Shown: positions 13,771-26,574, counted from the first letter of the stretch. The stretch: 64,000 nucleotides of DNA from Salminus brasiliensis (GCF_030463535.1 NC_132879.1:29558133-29622132), one strand, 5' to 3'. Notes: a model not told the origin generated them from the sequence alone. A program made the numbers and translations.

Positions 13771-15168
13771 ATCTACTAGAGCTGATGGTAATTTTGCAAA
13801 GGGACAAACCCTGAGTTTTGCAGAAAGACAAAAACAGTTAAAAATGTTAAACAATTTAAGGACAAAACTGAGAATAAAAACTTTGCAGAAATGTCCCCCA
13901 CCTTGCACAAGAGATTCTAAGCTGCTGGTGCCATTTTATATGGCTTCATTATTAAAGACACTGAAGTCAACAGCTGATGGCCTTGAGATGGACTGCAACG
14001 TGTTCCCTGATAAAGGTGAATACCCAAGTCTATGGTCTTATTTGTTCACAGATCCAGTGGAGTTGGTTTTCGTTTACTTTTTCTTAGAAGAGTACCTTGG
14101 TCCTTCTCTCCTGTTTATCTACAGCATTGCAAGCGGAGACCAAAGAGCACATCCAATAGGTCACCTCTGACTACATTTAATGAAGACCTTGATGGATACT
14201 TGACAGTTTTGATGGATGTGGGAACTTTTGAACATTATTTTCCAAAGTGAACTTGTCAGATCATTATTTCTATTCATCTTGTGCTTCATTTAGTGATTTT
14301 CCAAACAACCCCAAAACATATTTGGCCTCATCCAAAAAGCAAAAAGTAAAAAAAGTCATAATGGCAGCATCCTAAAAAAATATATAGTGAACATTCTTTG
14401 TGAATGTCCGCCGAGATGCTTGCTTCTCATCCAGCCACCAGGCTGCTAAATGTGACTGTGTGCGTCCGTTGGCTGAGCTTTTGTTTCATGTTAAGCTTGT
14501 GGATGTTTGGGAGATGATGTGCAGTGAGTGCTTTGATCCTTATACAGTATTTATTACTGCATCCGTTTATTCTCTTTGTCAGGTCATGTGATTTGTATCC
14601 ATATTACAATATTACATTGCAGTAAAACTGCTTGGTCAGCACTTTGATACCTTGTACATCTATAGGTCAGCAGGTACACCTGATAACATTGCAATGAATT
14701 ACAGATTGTCATCAGGAGTGATGATCCCTGCACATGTATCACACGAGCTTGACACTACAGCTTCAGGGGAACTGATGTGAGTAACGTGCATTCTGGTTCG
14801 GGCATTGGAGATCTGGGTGACACTAAGTGCGATATTCACTTTTATGGTATTTAGCAGATGTTCTTATCCATATGACCTAGGAAAATACTTATTTGAAAGC
14901 ATACCTAGCCAGTGTGGATAGACTATAGTCCAGTGATACAGCTCAGCTTGAATTCTGCTAATACCCAGAAACCAAAGATGCACAAGTGCAAGACTAGTGC
15001 TGAATCAGCTGCTCCTGAAATTTGCACCTGATTTTTCCATTATCCCTTGTGTGAAAGCACTGAGAGGTACTGGAGACTGCATAGCACTGCCACTAAATGT
15101 TTGATGATGTATGTATTCTGGACAGTATTCATAAATCTTCAAAATAGCTTATACTGTAGCTTCTCTTT
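13771..15168. other. Intergenic DNA upstream of fads2, no gene seen
   Basis: Several 60-110 aa frames occur (for example 13844-14170) but none resembles a known protein and none has coding-like structure. Confidence 0.4.
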
Positions 15169-15169
15169 G

Positions 15170-15200
<31 letters not shown>

Positions 15201-15253
15201 TATACAAACACACGTACAGATACACACACACACACTCACACACACACACACAC
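15169..15253. repeat. (CT)n(CA)n compound microsatellite
   Basis: Pyrimidine-rich CT run followed by an interrupted CA run, just upstream of the probable fads2 promoter. A further CA run occurs near 15497-15516. Confidence 0.9.
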
Positions 15254-15289
15254 GTATACACACAATCAAAAGATTCATCAAAGGCCAGC

Positions 15290-15470
15290 GGCTGAGAACA
15301 GGCGTGGATTGGCCCAGAGGTTGTTGGGAGCCCGCGCTGATTGGTCGAGTCGGCTCGAATGATCGGAATGGAACTCAGGAGAGTGCGCGCGCCCGTTAGA
15401 GTCCATGACTCCGAATATGAATGAGCGCGAGCGGAGGTAACGGGGGCAGCACACACTCATCAGAGAGCGC
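15290..15470 (+). promoter_or_regulatory. Probable fads2 core promoter with two inverted CCAAT boxes
   Basis: A GC-richer island in AT-rich DNA with ATTGG (inverted CCAAT, NF-Y type) at 15308-15312 and 15340-15344, 32 bases apart, and no TATA box. NF-Y sites next to SREBP-binding elements are known regulators of vertebrate FADS2 promoters. I could not pick a certain sterol regulatory element by eye. Placement rests on its position just upstream of a good non-coding first exon. Confidence 0.5.
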
Positions 15471-15613
15471 AAGAAGGACACACTCACTCACGCTCACACA
15501 CACACACACACACACTCATTAGAGCGAGCGAGAAGGACTCACCCTCATCAGAGAGGCTTGAGTGCAGGTACATGTGAGTCAGCACTGCGTGGAGAAAAGT
15601 CATCACTGAACTG
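15471..15613 (+). other. fads2: Candidate non-coding first exon of fads2
   Basis: This GC-richer leader ends in a strong donor, CTG|GTGAGTGC, at 15613/15614. The next plausible acceptor, TGCTTTAG|GAC at 17076/17077, opens the first coding exon. Non-coding first exons are reported for some fish fads2 genes. The start of transcription is not determined; 15471 is only a working boundary. Confidence 0.45.
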
Positions 15614-15754
15614 GTGAGTGCATTTCTGCAGCTTTACATGTGTGAGCTTTTACAAATGAGCCAGGTATCAGGTGTGCAGCTCATCCGCTCTCTGTTCACG
15701 CCCCCATTATTTGGGGAGCTTGGATCGCAGACAATGGAAAAGAAAAGGAACTCG

Positions 15755-16220
15755 ACAGATGGATAGATATATATATATAGATACTTTATTGATCCTGAAG
15801 GGGGTTTAGGCAGGTAGCATGCTACAACACAGTGAGATACACAATATGAAAGAAAAAAGGACCTTCAAATATAGTGAAAAAGTGACTTTATATGCACATT
15901 AATATAACAAGTAAACCATATGTACATAATGCACACACGATTTGATATATATCATTATTTTAATTACATGAAAGTGAGGAAGTGGCTTGGTTTCCGGAGG
16001 GATGGCACTCAACAGCCTACAGTCTTGTGCAAATTATACAGTAGAAACATTGCAATCAAAGGAAGCAGCATGAAAACTTTCATCATCTCAAACAACCCAA
16101 TCTAGTGCTGTTTGCTGAGTCAGTGAAATACCACCAAGCGTGCAATTGTCTATATTTATTATTATTATTAATATATATATATATATTAATAATAATAAAC
16201 ATATATACATATATCACCCA
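15755..16220. repeat. Dispersed repeat with GATA/AT tail and AT palindrome
   Basis: Begins with GATA/TA units and 'actttattgatcctgaaggg', a sequence I know as a common end of fish non-LTR retroelement copies. It finishes near 16157-16198 in an AT-only palindrome of about 40 bases: ATT units, an (AT)n centre, then AAT units. Confidence 0.5.
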
Positions 16221-17076
16221 TCCCTAATACACATGCATATACATAATGCTAGATCAATGAAAGAAGAAGTGTGTGACTCTATAAAGCCTGAAATAGCAGT
16301 GTGCAAGTGAAAACAACTTCTGAGATAAAAAAAAAACAAAACAAAACATGAACAGTTCGCTGGAAAAAGGTGGTCTTCATTTACATCATTAAAATATGTT
16401 AAATGGTTGCATTTAAATATAATGTGTTATGTAATCACTATTCCTACTAATAGAACCAACCATTAGGATAGCAACTATATTGATGGAACATATTTTATTT
16501 ATTTATTACATTCATTTCAATCATTTGAATCATGAACCGTTTTCTTTCAGTGTTCCCTCATTCTTCCTAAAAGGAACTGCACCGATTTGTGAGCCGGCAT
16601 GACACCCAATAATGGGAGTGGTCCAAGTCTGAATGTTTTTTTAGTGATGCTGCAAAAATGCACTTAATTCAATAAATCAGCAACAAGCTACACAGGCCTC
16701 GCTTATTTCCCACAAAGCAATTGAGTCCACTAATAGAGACTGCTTTCTTCTTCTGCAGGAGTCGACTTTCTCAGCTTTCTCAATGCATTTCATCATTAAT
16801 AAGAAGACTGTCTGAAATTTATTGTTTAATCATAAAAGATGAATGTGTTCAGAACTACATCATAAATCAAATCAGATTTTATGACCCTGGCTTATCTTAA
16901 TTGGGAATCGACCTGCTATTCTTTATCAGTACTTTGGGTTGGCTATTAAGACCAAGTGTAAACAACAAAAGAGTGGAAGAGAAAATGTAGGCTAACCTAC
17001 GTGCCAGAACCAAACCAGACCACTGGAATAAAGAGATTGACTTACACTGCTTGATGTTGTGCCATCTGTGCTTTAG

Positions 17077-17105
17077 GACAGAGCCCACTGAGTGCCGGAG
17101 TACCA
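17077..17105 (+). other. fads2: 5' UTR part of fads2 coding exon 1
   Basis: The acceptor CTTTAG|GAC precedes a 29-base leader, and the ATG sits in ACCAATGGG with A at -3 and G at +4, a good initiation context. No other in-frame ATG precedes the cytochrome b5 domain in this exon. Confidence 0.65.
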
Positions 17106-20100
17106 ATGGGTGGGGGCAGTCATCAGACCGCAGAGGTCTCAACAGAGGGGTGCGGGGCAAGCGCATTGTACACATGGGAAGAGGTGCAGAAACACAGTCG
17201 CCGGGGTGACCAGTGGGTGGTGATCGAAAGGAAGGTGTACAATGTCAGCAACTGGGTTAACAGACATCCTGGAGGCCACAGAGTCATCGGTCATTATGCT
17301 GGAGAGGATGCAACGGTAACACACTCATCAGGCTACAGGCAACATGTTGTTTTGTTCACAAGCTTTACACACAATACAGTTCACACAGTTATTTTGGATT
17401 ATGCAGTTCAGTTTTGAATTTGATGAAGCCAATTCATGGAAATGTTACTTCCTACAGGAAGCATTTATGGCATTCCACCCTGATCAGAAGTTCGTCCGGA
17501 AGTATATGAAACCACTGCTGGTTGGGGAGCTAGCTCCATCCGAGCCCAGCCAGGACAACAAGAAAAATGTAAGTCTGGATCTGTGCACATAAAGGCTTAA
17601 CGCCCCTGCCCAATTAAAAAAACAACCATACAGGTTTGTCACAGAAATATACACTCACCTAGCACTATACATAAATACTGCATAGGGCCTTGTTATACTC
17701 CAAAAACAGCCTCAATTCTTCATGGCATTAATTCAGTCAGATGTAAGAAACATTCCTTTGAGATTTTGAGACACTTTCATAACTGTGAATCTCCTGTTCA
17801 AACACATTCCCAAAGATATTGTACTGGATTCAGATCCGGTGAACCCCCCCTCATTTCAATAGTTAATGTTGACATTGTCTGAAGCTGAATTTTATTTATT
17901 GCTGCTTTATGTACTGCTGCCACATGATCGGTCGATGAGATAAGTAGATAAGTAGGTACAGTTCTTAATATAAAATTCATGAAAAAGTTCATGTTCTTAA
18001 TAAAGTGCTTGGTGACTGTACTATAATGCAAAGCACTGGAAGCTAGTTGAGTACAAACAATTGTGGACAATTGTGCTGAACTTAACTGAGTGAGAGAGTG
18101 AGGCATGGAGTTGGTCAGTACTAGAAGTTCATATTCATAATACACTCAGACAAGCACATTATGATATAATGTATCATTACACTGCCCTCAACTTTGGCAT
18201 TAGTCGAGTAGCCACAGCTATAGCTAAAACTGGTCCTTATGTAGCATTTTTACCTTTAAAAAAGCAAAAAGAATAGAAAAACACTCCAGGTCTGGCACAC
18301 TGCTAACTGCACTCTGTAACTTTGGTGAAGCAGGCAGGACAATGCTTGCAGGAACTTAGACTACATACTTTTAATGCTTTTAACCACTGTATCTCTCAGC
18401 TTGTCCAAAAATGTGTTTCCTTTAGTGACCGCACAAAATTAAAATGACACATCTTGACTGTAGGAGGAGCCCAGGAGCAAGAAATACAAAATTCTCACAT
18501 AATAAAAATCTTTTTTTGTATTATTTACCAAAAGTGGGCTTATTTACTGACCAGTATCGATTACAGGCTCAGTGAAGAAGCACTGCTGTGAGTAACATAC
18601 AAACGTACAGAATGTAATTTATGCAGCCAGTCAGCAACCTAGATTTTAGGTCAGGCATTCTTATTCGCTTACTGACACTGATAAGAGTGACTGCTCAGGA
18701 ATTGAAATTTGATATTAAATCTTATGGAATATTTCACACTATAATAATACCACGGTCAGTATCCTAGCCCCAGTGCAATGTCAATCTTCTTAGCAGGATC
18801 TGTGTGGAGCTGACAGGCCACAGTGGTTCCTCTACTGAACTCTGTATAGCATGTCCAGGATGAAGGGAAATGCATGGAACGTGCAAAACAGCTGATCTAG
18901 CCAATCGTATATCCAGGCTCAGCAGGCCAGATGGATTTAACAAAGAGGACCAGGCGGCAGTGGGGCAAAACAAATGTACCGAAGCCCTGCCATATCTGTC
19001 CACAAATCAAAAGAACACCTCCTTCCACCCTTTTAGAGAAAGGCAAAAGAGGCACACCATGCACTCCCTAGGTAAATGCAAGCCAACTGCTCACTCCTTT
19101 CCTTGGTGAATGAAAAAAAAAGAAAAGAAAGTAGCACATAATGACAATGTAGCAGCATAGCATTTTTCAGTACCAAGTGAAAAGCACATAAATCCAGCTC
19201 TTTATGTGTCTTATATTCCAAGACAATTAATCAGTGCAATTTCCCAGTGATACCATGCTGGTGCCAAAGTGCCCCACCCCTTAGAGGACGCTCTCTGCCA
19301 GAGTCGACCCCATAGGCACACTGGCAAGGAGGAAATGTTTTTTTTTTTTGCATTGATGTGTAATTGCCACCATGGTGCGTTTGTCTCTGACTGGATCCAG
19401 ATGTAAACTGTGCAACTATAGCTGGAACTGACTTAGCAGTGGCAGGCCCAAGGGGATGACTGCTGAAACTGCTGTTGTTATGGCCAGTAAGCACAGGAGA
19501 ATGAGAAATTGTCAGGCGACCACCCAGTCTGATGTGGGAAAAGACATCAAGAATGTCTTAGGTCCATGTGGAACTCAGTGAGGCCATGATGGAGAATGAG
19601 TCCCGAGATAGGCCTGTAATTGAAAAGGCCTGAGCCGGTGTAATAGAGCCATTCTTCCGATTCATGGTCAGACCAAAGCTTGAGACATGCTTGAGGAAGG
19701 TGAGAGTCTTTATGCTCGTACCTTTTTAGTGGTTCATATGTGGCCTGCTGAGATGCACAGAAAATACTGTAAGTATTTTCACACAGTAAAAATAAACCTC
19801 ACACAATGTGAGTATGTGTTATTGAGTATGGATTTTTACAGGATCCGATTCAGTATTTTCTGCTTCTATTGATTTTCATATTGATACAATATGGATATAC
19901 TATACAATTGATATACTATTGCTAGGTGTAACCTGCATTTTTTTCTTGGAAACCAAGAAAAAAGGAATTGAAGAAAGTCTTTAAAGCATGATCTAATTGT
20001 TCAATAAAACATCTGCTGTCAAAGAAAACTTAAGCTTAAAAAGATTTCAAGACTTTAAAAGATTTTAAAAGGACACGTTAGATGCTGTGTTCACTGGTAG

Positions 20101-23100
20101 AGAAACTTTAGTCTGTAGCCAAATGTACTTATGTAAAAATGCATAAGCACCAGTGTGGTTGTCTCATTATTGACCCATTTTGCTTTTTGTAGAAATATGA
20201 GGATGCTGGAAAGTGTCAGCTTTTTAAAAGTGGAGCGATTCTGCTCTCAACCTAGAGCTCTTTATCAACTTTGTGTGTAGCTCATCCAACTAGGAGGAAT
20301 CATTGAGACTGCTAGCTTGGCAGTGTAGGGGCTCGAAATTTCACAGGGCCTGTGAAAATCTGCTTGTGGCTGCAGTTAGCTAAGGTGACTGCTTCAGTGC
20401 TTTTCATAATGGGGTTTTCATCCAAGATGGGAGAAGTATAAAGTAATGCAATTTCTTAATTACAGTTTTTTTTAACGACTGAAATTTTGGCCACGTTATT
20501 ACTAGCGGAGTGGCTATTAGAGAGGAAGATTGCCAAATGCACTTTGTCTGACACAGACTGCTTCAGTGTCTCTGTGGTGGAAGAAGTAAAAAACCATTGA
20601 ACACAGTACCAAGCCTTTACTTGGCCTCTTTTTTAGAAGCCTCCTTGGTTCATCGCATGGAAAATGCCAACTTCCACTGGGAATACTTCACCAGGAATGA
20701 AGTATTTTGAGCTTGTTTTCTTAACTCTTAACAAAATTAATCTCTGAAAAATGTCTGTTGCCATAGCTACTGTATCCAGCCTACCAGCCGTAATGAACGT
20801 AATGAATACGCTGACTCAGTTGTATAATAGTTTTTTTTTTCTTCTCAGCTTGGTCTAAGCTAGTGAATAGCTTTTAGGGTCGATAAGGCTGTATGAGACA
20901 TGTGACTCTGGCTAAAGTTACTGAAGGCCATTCAAGCCTTTGTTTTTATTTAAACACGGACATGCCAGTATCTGCTGCCATCTGTTGCATTTGTGGTGGT
21001 ACTACATTTTGGCCTAGTTCGTGTGACCTGGGTCTCCTTTTTCCATACTCTTTTTCACAGGCATTCCAATGCAAATTCAAATCAGCCTCCATTCCTTTCC
21101 CTGCTACAGTGCTTTCTTCCTTCTCGTCTCTTCTTTCATCTCTTACCAACATATCTTTGTGTTTGGCAACATCTGTGTTATTTCTTAATGGCATCATTTG
21201 AAGGTTTTAAGGTATTTTATTGTCATGTAAATGACTGGTGTTATCTTATTTATTAATAACATAAACAGTGGAGACTGAAACTTAATCTTTACTATATGAA
21301 ATGGACAGACCTGGTATTTTTAGATGTTGTATTCAAACTTTCAAGATAAGAACAAGAAGTTACACAAAACAACAAGATTTAGTAAACTGCCTCAAGACTG
21401 AACCTTCTTTTCAATTGTGAAGTAGTCATTTTCAGGTCAGTCACCCTACCCTAGAAACTCTCCATGTTGCTTACATCATCAGTGTTTCATGGTATTGGTG
21501 TTCTCTACTGTTCTTCTGTGTTCTTTATTATTCATAACAATAGTGGAACCCTTTTTTGGTGCTAAGTAGAACCCATTTTAAAAAAGGCAATTTAAGGAAG
21601 TATTTATAGGCAATTGAATGGTTCTTTTGATTGTCAGAGTTCTGTTAAGTAAGGGAACATTAAAAACCCCTCTTTTTTGTGAAATGTGAAATGTACAGTA
21701 CCTTGCTGGCAAAAATTAGTAAATGGTCTTTGTAAATTTCACAGTATGTGCACTGGTCATCTATTAACAGTACCTATAAAATTTGACAGTAATAATCATG
21801 GTACTGTAACCGCTATTAAAGCAATAATCTCATCACTGCAATTGCTCACATTTTTTTTAATCACAGCAAATATTATACTATCACAGTGAATAAATACTGT
21901 TTCTATTATTCTTTCTATGTCTAGACGTCCAATGACGGTCTGACTGACTGACTGACTGACTGACTGACGTTTTCTCCTTGTTTCTCTCAGGCTGCCCTAG
22001 TGGAAGATTTCCGGGCTTTGCGGGAGCAGTTTCAAGCAGAGGGCTTGTACCGCACTAATCCCCTGTTCTTCATGCTGCACCTTGGCCATATTCTAGTCTT
22101 GGAGGCCATGTCTCTAGCTCTGCTCTGGTACTGGGGCAACGGCTGGATTACCACAATTCTGTGTACTTTTATCATGGCCACTGCACAGGTAGGAGGTGGG
22201 CTCTAGCTGGGGTCACAACTCTTTTTTGAAATGAAGAATTTTGCTCATCTTTATGTATTTTTCAAAAGAAGTCAGGCGTGTTTCCTCTTTTATTTCATGC
22301 AGTCTCAAGCCGGCTGGCTGCAACATGACTTTGGCCACCTGTCAGTCTTCAAAAAGTCCGGCTGGGATCATGTAGCGCACAAATTCGTCATTGGACATCT
22401 GAAGGTACCGTTTCAGCCTACAGTCACAGTACTGTAATCTGTTAACCCCTTTTATATACATATGCCACACACAGTGAATACACCCAGTGTATTATCCTGG
22501 CTGTCTATGTGTGTGAATATATGAGGTGTTTGTGTTGTATAGGGAGCCTCAGCAAATTGGTGGAACCATCGTCATTTTCAGCACCATGCTAAGCCCAATG
22601 TGGTCTGTAAGGACCCTGACATCAACATGCTGAAAATCCTGGTACTGGGGGACGTACTGCCTGTGGAGGTAATTGATTTCTATAAGTAGACTTAATGTGA
22701 TAATCCATAATACGGACACTCAGTACACTAGCTGATCAGTACACTGGCTGTGCTCTAAAATGCACACCTGATATGAATGTGAAGTAGTGCTTTTTTAATG
22801 TTACAGCTCTTCACAGTAAAACCTTTGTCTTATGCTCTATAATTGATTCCTATTTGCCACACGACATGCCAGAGGTAATTGCAGTAATTAATCTTTCTCC
22901 TAGCACACAATACACAATATTATGCATATACAGTAAACAATACGCAAGACAATAACATTCAGGGTTTAATACAAGAGAATCCAAAAAAATGACACATGTA
23001 GGAGATGATACACCCAGCCTGTCATGTATCCATAATAATACCAACCTCTTATCCCGAATTTTGCACCTTTATCATTATATTCAGTTGCCGCCACACTCCT

Positions 23101-24273
23101 GGTTTATTAGGCATATATTTAGAATACCGTATCCCTTGTGTAGTCTTGCTGGTGTGCTCTCTCTCTGCGGTGGAGCTGGGGACCTGATGCTTTCCTCAGA
23201 GCATGTTGGCTGACCAGCATAGCCGGCAGTTTGAAAAGAGGCAGTGGCTGGCTTCACATGTGTAGGAGGAGACATGTGTTAAATCCATACCCTCCTAGTG
23301 TCAGGAGCCTTGCTGGTGTTAGGGGGAGCTATGAATGGGTGGCTTATTTGGCAGTACCAAGTTGGGAGAAAAAGGGAAATTCGACAAAAAAATTATATTA
23401 AAAAAAAGACTAAAAAGGGCTAAAACAATTTAAAAATGTACTAAAATTATGGAAATTATTAAAGTTCCATAACATTTGAGATCACATTTGCCATTTCCTT
23501 AAAGTGTTGCAAAGTAATATTGTACTTTCTTTCTTTTTTGTTTCAGTATGGAGTTAAAAAGTTGAAGAGCTTGCCCTACAACCATCAGCACAAGTACTTC
23601 TTTCTGAGTATGTCCGACTCTTTGCTGTCCCATTTACAAAATGACCTATATGACCTGCATGCATTGAAATGTACCCTTTTATTTTTCGCTTGTTTCCCCC
23701 CTTAGTTGGTCCTCCTCTGCTCATCCCAGTGTACTTCAACATGCACATTTTACAGACAATGATCCAGCAGCGGGACTGGGTGGTAAGTTGGCGTTAGAGC
23801 TGCTTTAAGGTGATGTCACTGCCATGTGTTTGAAACATTGCTTTTAATTGTTGCTTTTTCTTTCTTTCCCTTTAAGGACTTTGCATGGTATCTGTCCTAC
23901 TACGCACGCTATCTCTTTTTTTATGTTCCCTATTACGGATTCTTTGGATCACTGGTGCTTCTCACTTGTGTGAGGTAAGATCTCTACGATGTTGCACAGC
24001 CAAACTCATGCTAGTACAACAGTACCTTTAGAAGTAGTAAAGTATGTGTTGCTGGTGTGCTTTGCAGGTTTTTGGAGAGTCACTGGTTTGTGTGGGTGAC
24101 CCAGATGAACCACATCCCCATGGACATAGACTATGACAAAAATGATGACTGGCTGAGCATGCAGGTACATATTGATTCAGCATCTAGGATGCTTATGGCT
24201 TACCCAATCAGATTTACAATGATAAGAGAATCAAAATTTTGGTGAATGCACCCTTGGCTATAAATTGGCCTTG

Positions 24274-24312
<39 letters not shown>

Positions 24313-24865
24313 CTGACTATGTAAGGATCTTAGGGTTATAAATAATAGTGATTTATCTAATGCTGTAATTTATTTCCAGTTAAAAATATTATTGACAATT
24401 GAAAGACTGATGCTCTTCCTCAATTACGTTTCCAAGAAAAAAAGCATACTTTTTACTGGTTCATTACTCATTACATGCTACAAATGATCCAAATCATGAG
24501 AAACAGATTTACAGAGAATAGATTTACATTTTTCACATATATGTTTAATGTATGGTTGGAAATATAATATATTTTGTAGAATCATAATAGATTTTGTTAT
24601 TGCGATATTTCTGAGAATATCGTAGATAGCGTCAGTGCTTAAAGACCTCTGACCAACTGCACATTTAACATACCATTCTTCTATTAGAGTAAGTAGAAGA
24701 AAAGTCCAATAAAACACAGTAAATTACTCTGGATCAGAATCTAATTAATGTGTGCTTTTGTCTTGTTTAGCTGAGAGCCACCTGCAACGTTGAGCAGTCA
24801 TTCTTCAATGACTGGTTCAGTGGTCACCTTAACTTCCAGATTGAGCACCAGTGAGTAGAGCACTT

Positions 24866-24902
<37 letters not shown>

Positions 24903-25628
24903 TGTATCTGTATCTGTGTGTTTGTATAAACTATGTGCTCTTCTTTTCCTCCACCAGCCTGTTCCCTACAATGCCCCGCCATAATTACATTCGTGCAGCT
25001 CCTCGGGTTCAGAAGCTTTGCAAGAAGTATGGAGTTCAGTACCAAATCAAAGGCTTGTGGGAGGCCTGGAGTGACATTGTCAGGTAATACACTCTTCCCC
25101 ACATGCTGCTCCCAGGGGTTCATCAGACAGTGACTGGCAATGCATTGATATAAAAGAGGACAATTTTGGAATGTTAGAACTGATTAGAACTGATGATGTA
25201 AGTCAGTATAAGGGTCTCAGATTATTTCAGTGTAAATTAGAAAAGTTTTATTTCTTTAATAGGTTGTTTTATTATCTGTATTTTTAAACCCCTTTAAAGC
25301 CCAAAGCCCACCGGCAGGCCAACGGTGTTATTACAAACTTCTATTACCAGAGAATAGCCTCACCAGTTTTTACAGAAGTCCCGGTAGTATCTAAATAATA
25401 CACCTTAGTGGGTAATTTAAGGGTTAAAAGTAGCCTAGAATGTAAAACAGTGTTTATCTTGGCATACTTGAACAAGGAGAGTACAAGCGAGCCATGCCAC
25501 TTCAATTACTGCCTGACTCATGTAGTTGTGGTGCTCTGAAGTTAGCACTGATTTTCCTTTTATGTGTGTCTCTTAGGTCTCTGAAGAAGTCAGGAGAACT
25601 GTGGCTGGACGCATACCTCCACAAATAA
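17106..25628 (+). CDS. fads2: Fatty acyl desaturase 2 (front-end acyl-CoA desaturase)
   Basis: The ER enzyme inserts front-end double bonds (delta-6, in some fish also delta-5/8/4) in long-chain PUFA synthesis. Coding exons are 17106-17315, 17458-17568, 21991-22188, 22303-22404, 22543-22668, 23547-23607, 23706-23782, 23877-23974, 24068-24164, 24771-24850, 24958-25083 and 25577-25628. All junctions are GT-AG, phases close, and 1338 nt give 445 aa, the usual teleost length. An N-terminal cytochrome b5 domain has HPGGH (54-58) and a second haem histidine at 77. The three histidine boxes are HDFGH (181-185), HFQHH (218-222) and QIEHH (383-387, split across exons 10/11). Membrane segments lie near 132-172 and 265-345. 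Exon sizes 111, 198, 102, 126, 61, 77, 98, 97, 80 and 126 match mammalian FADS2. Residues 280-283 read FNMH instead of the usual FHxQ. Catalytic ligands are intact, so it should be functional. Confidence 0.96.
17650..17880 (-). pseudogene. Tc1/mariner relic (family T2), fads2 intron 2
   Basis: The minus strand reads like the 3' part of the Tc1 family at 26575-27330. 'attcttcatggcattaattc' and 'attggattcagatccggtg'-like blocks mirror that family's end of transposase. Heavily decayed. Confidence 0.7.
17881..21937. other. fads2 intron 2, mostly unassigned
   Basis: Intron 2 spans 17569-21990. Beyond the Tc1 relic it contains decayed, repeat-like DNA (for example about 18770-19690) that I could not classify. 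No exon with good splice sites and coding potential was seen. Confidence 0.4.
21938..21968 (+). repeat. (CTGA)n microsatellite before the fads2 exon 3 acceptor
   Basis: Seven overlapping CTGAC motifs (branch adenines at 21943, 21947 and so on to 21967) lie 24-48 bases before the first base of exon 3, followed by a pyrimidine tract and CTCTCAG. CTGAC matches the vertebrate branch-point consensus, so several adenines could serve. The microsatellite identity is certain; the splicing role is inference. Confidence 0.9.
22850..23400. repeat. Dispersed teleost repeat in fads2 intron 5
   Basis: The block 'ggaggagacatgtgttaaat', then 'accctcctagtgt' and 'ggcagtaccaagttgggaga', is a pattern I recognise as a common fish interspersed repeat. 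Class not determined; boundaries approximate. Confidence 0.5.
24277..24308. repeat. (AT)n microsatellite, fads2 intron 9
   Basis: Plain AT dinucleotide run in the intron between exons 9 and 10. Confidence 0.9.
24868..24898 (+). repeat. (GT)n microsatellite filling fads2 intron 10
   Basis: The intron is only 107 bases (24851-24957) and the GT run starts 17 bases after the donor. GU-rich RNA can bind CELF and TDP-43 type factors, so repeat length could affect splicing here; that is inference. Confidence 0.9.
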
Positions 25629-26296
25629 TTGCCATCTTGCCCCTGCTTCATTTCATGAGTGTTTGAATTTCTAATCATTATTCAACAATCAAAAAATTCA
25701 CTTTTCAGACCCAGGAGAACGATTTTAAACTGCCGAGAATATTTAATTCACAAATACTGTTGCTGTCATGTTTTATGTCTCTTCCTTTTCCATGTGTGCT
25801 GGAGCTAAACTGTAATTAAGGTGCTTTAGCTGTAACTGAATTAGGACCAGAAACCTCATCTGGATAAGAGAGCTTTGTAGCTTTCAGTGGTGCAGGAAAC
25901 CTCAGACTCACACACACACACAAATGCTGTTTGAACGCTGGACTTTATAACTGTTAGGACTGTACTCAGTGATATTTTATAGTTTTTTTTAGTTCTATAT
26001 ATCTGACTCCTAGCTGTCTTGTTTTAATCCGAGTAAAGTTAGGTGAGATAGCATTTAGAATTTGAATGGGAGTTTTAGCAGAATTACTGATTACATTTGA
26101 AACTTTTGCAATTTTTGTACTTCTTTAATCTTGGCCCATTTGAAAGGAACTTGTGTTTTCTCTTTTCTTCTCTGTCCTGCTGTCCAGTTGATGTTATTGG
26201 CAGAAAAAAATGGAACAGAAAGTACAAATCTCAGACTAATTCTGATCTTCAGACACAAAATTCAGTGCAACACTGGCTCTTTAAACATTGATGTAA
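25629..26296 (+). other. fads2: fads2 3' UTR
   Basis: Non-coding sequence between the TAA stop and the paired poly(A) signals. The 64-aa frame at 26097-26291 lies in the UTR and is not supported as a gene. Confidence 0.7.
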
Positions 26297-26309
26297 AATA
26301 AATAATAAA
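26297..26309 (+). terminator. fads2: Poly(A) signals of fads2
   Basis: Two AATAAA hexamers at 26297-26302 and 26304-26309 are followed within 15-35 bases by a GT-rich stretch ('gtgttcagtgtgttgtt'), the usual downstream element. This gives a 3' UTR of about 0.7 kb. Confidence 0.75.
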
Positions 26310-26574
26310 ATAGCTTGTAATACAGTGTTCAGTGTGTTGTTACACCTTTTCACAGCTGCTCCACAGGTTTTTTAATCAAATTCAGTACTTTAATTCAGTC
26401 ATTTATTAAGTACAGTATTTTAATATCTTCTAAGACTCCAAAAAAGGACATATGATACAACCTTTACCACAGAACCCACAAACCTGAAAATCTTAATGGA
26501 ATTGAGAAACTGCCTGACATTTTATGCCCTGACAACGTTTGAAATTTGTTTGTTAACTTTTTTGTAAGGATACC

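Noticed and set aside
13447..13779. 110-aa frame
   Set aside because: Lies within the hAT-like MITE and matches no protein I know.
17106..25628. Assignment as fads1 instead of fads2
   Set aside because: Length, exon sizes and overall similarity fit teleost Fads2. Fads1 is lost in most teleosts, though I cannot run a tree.
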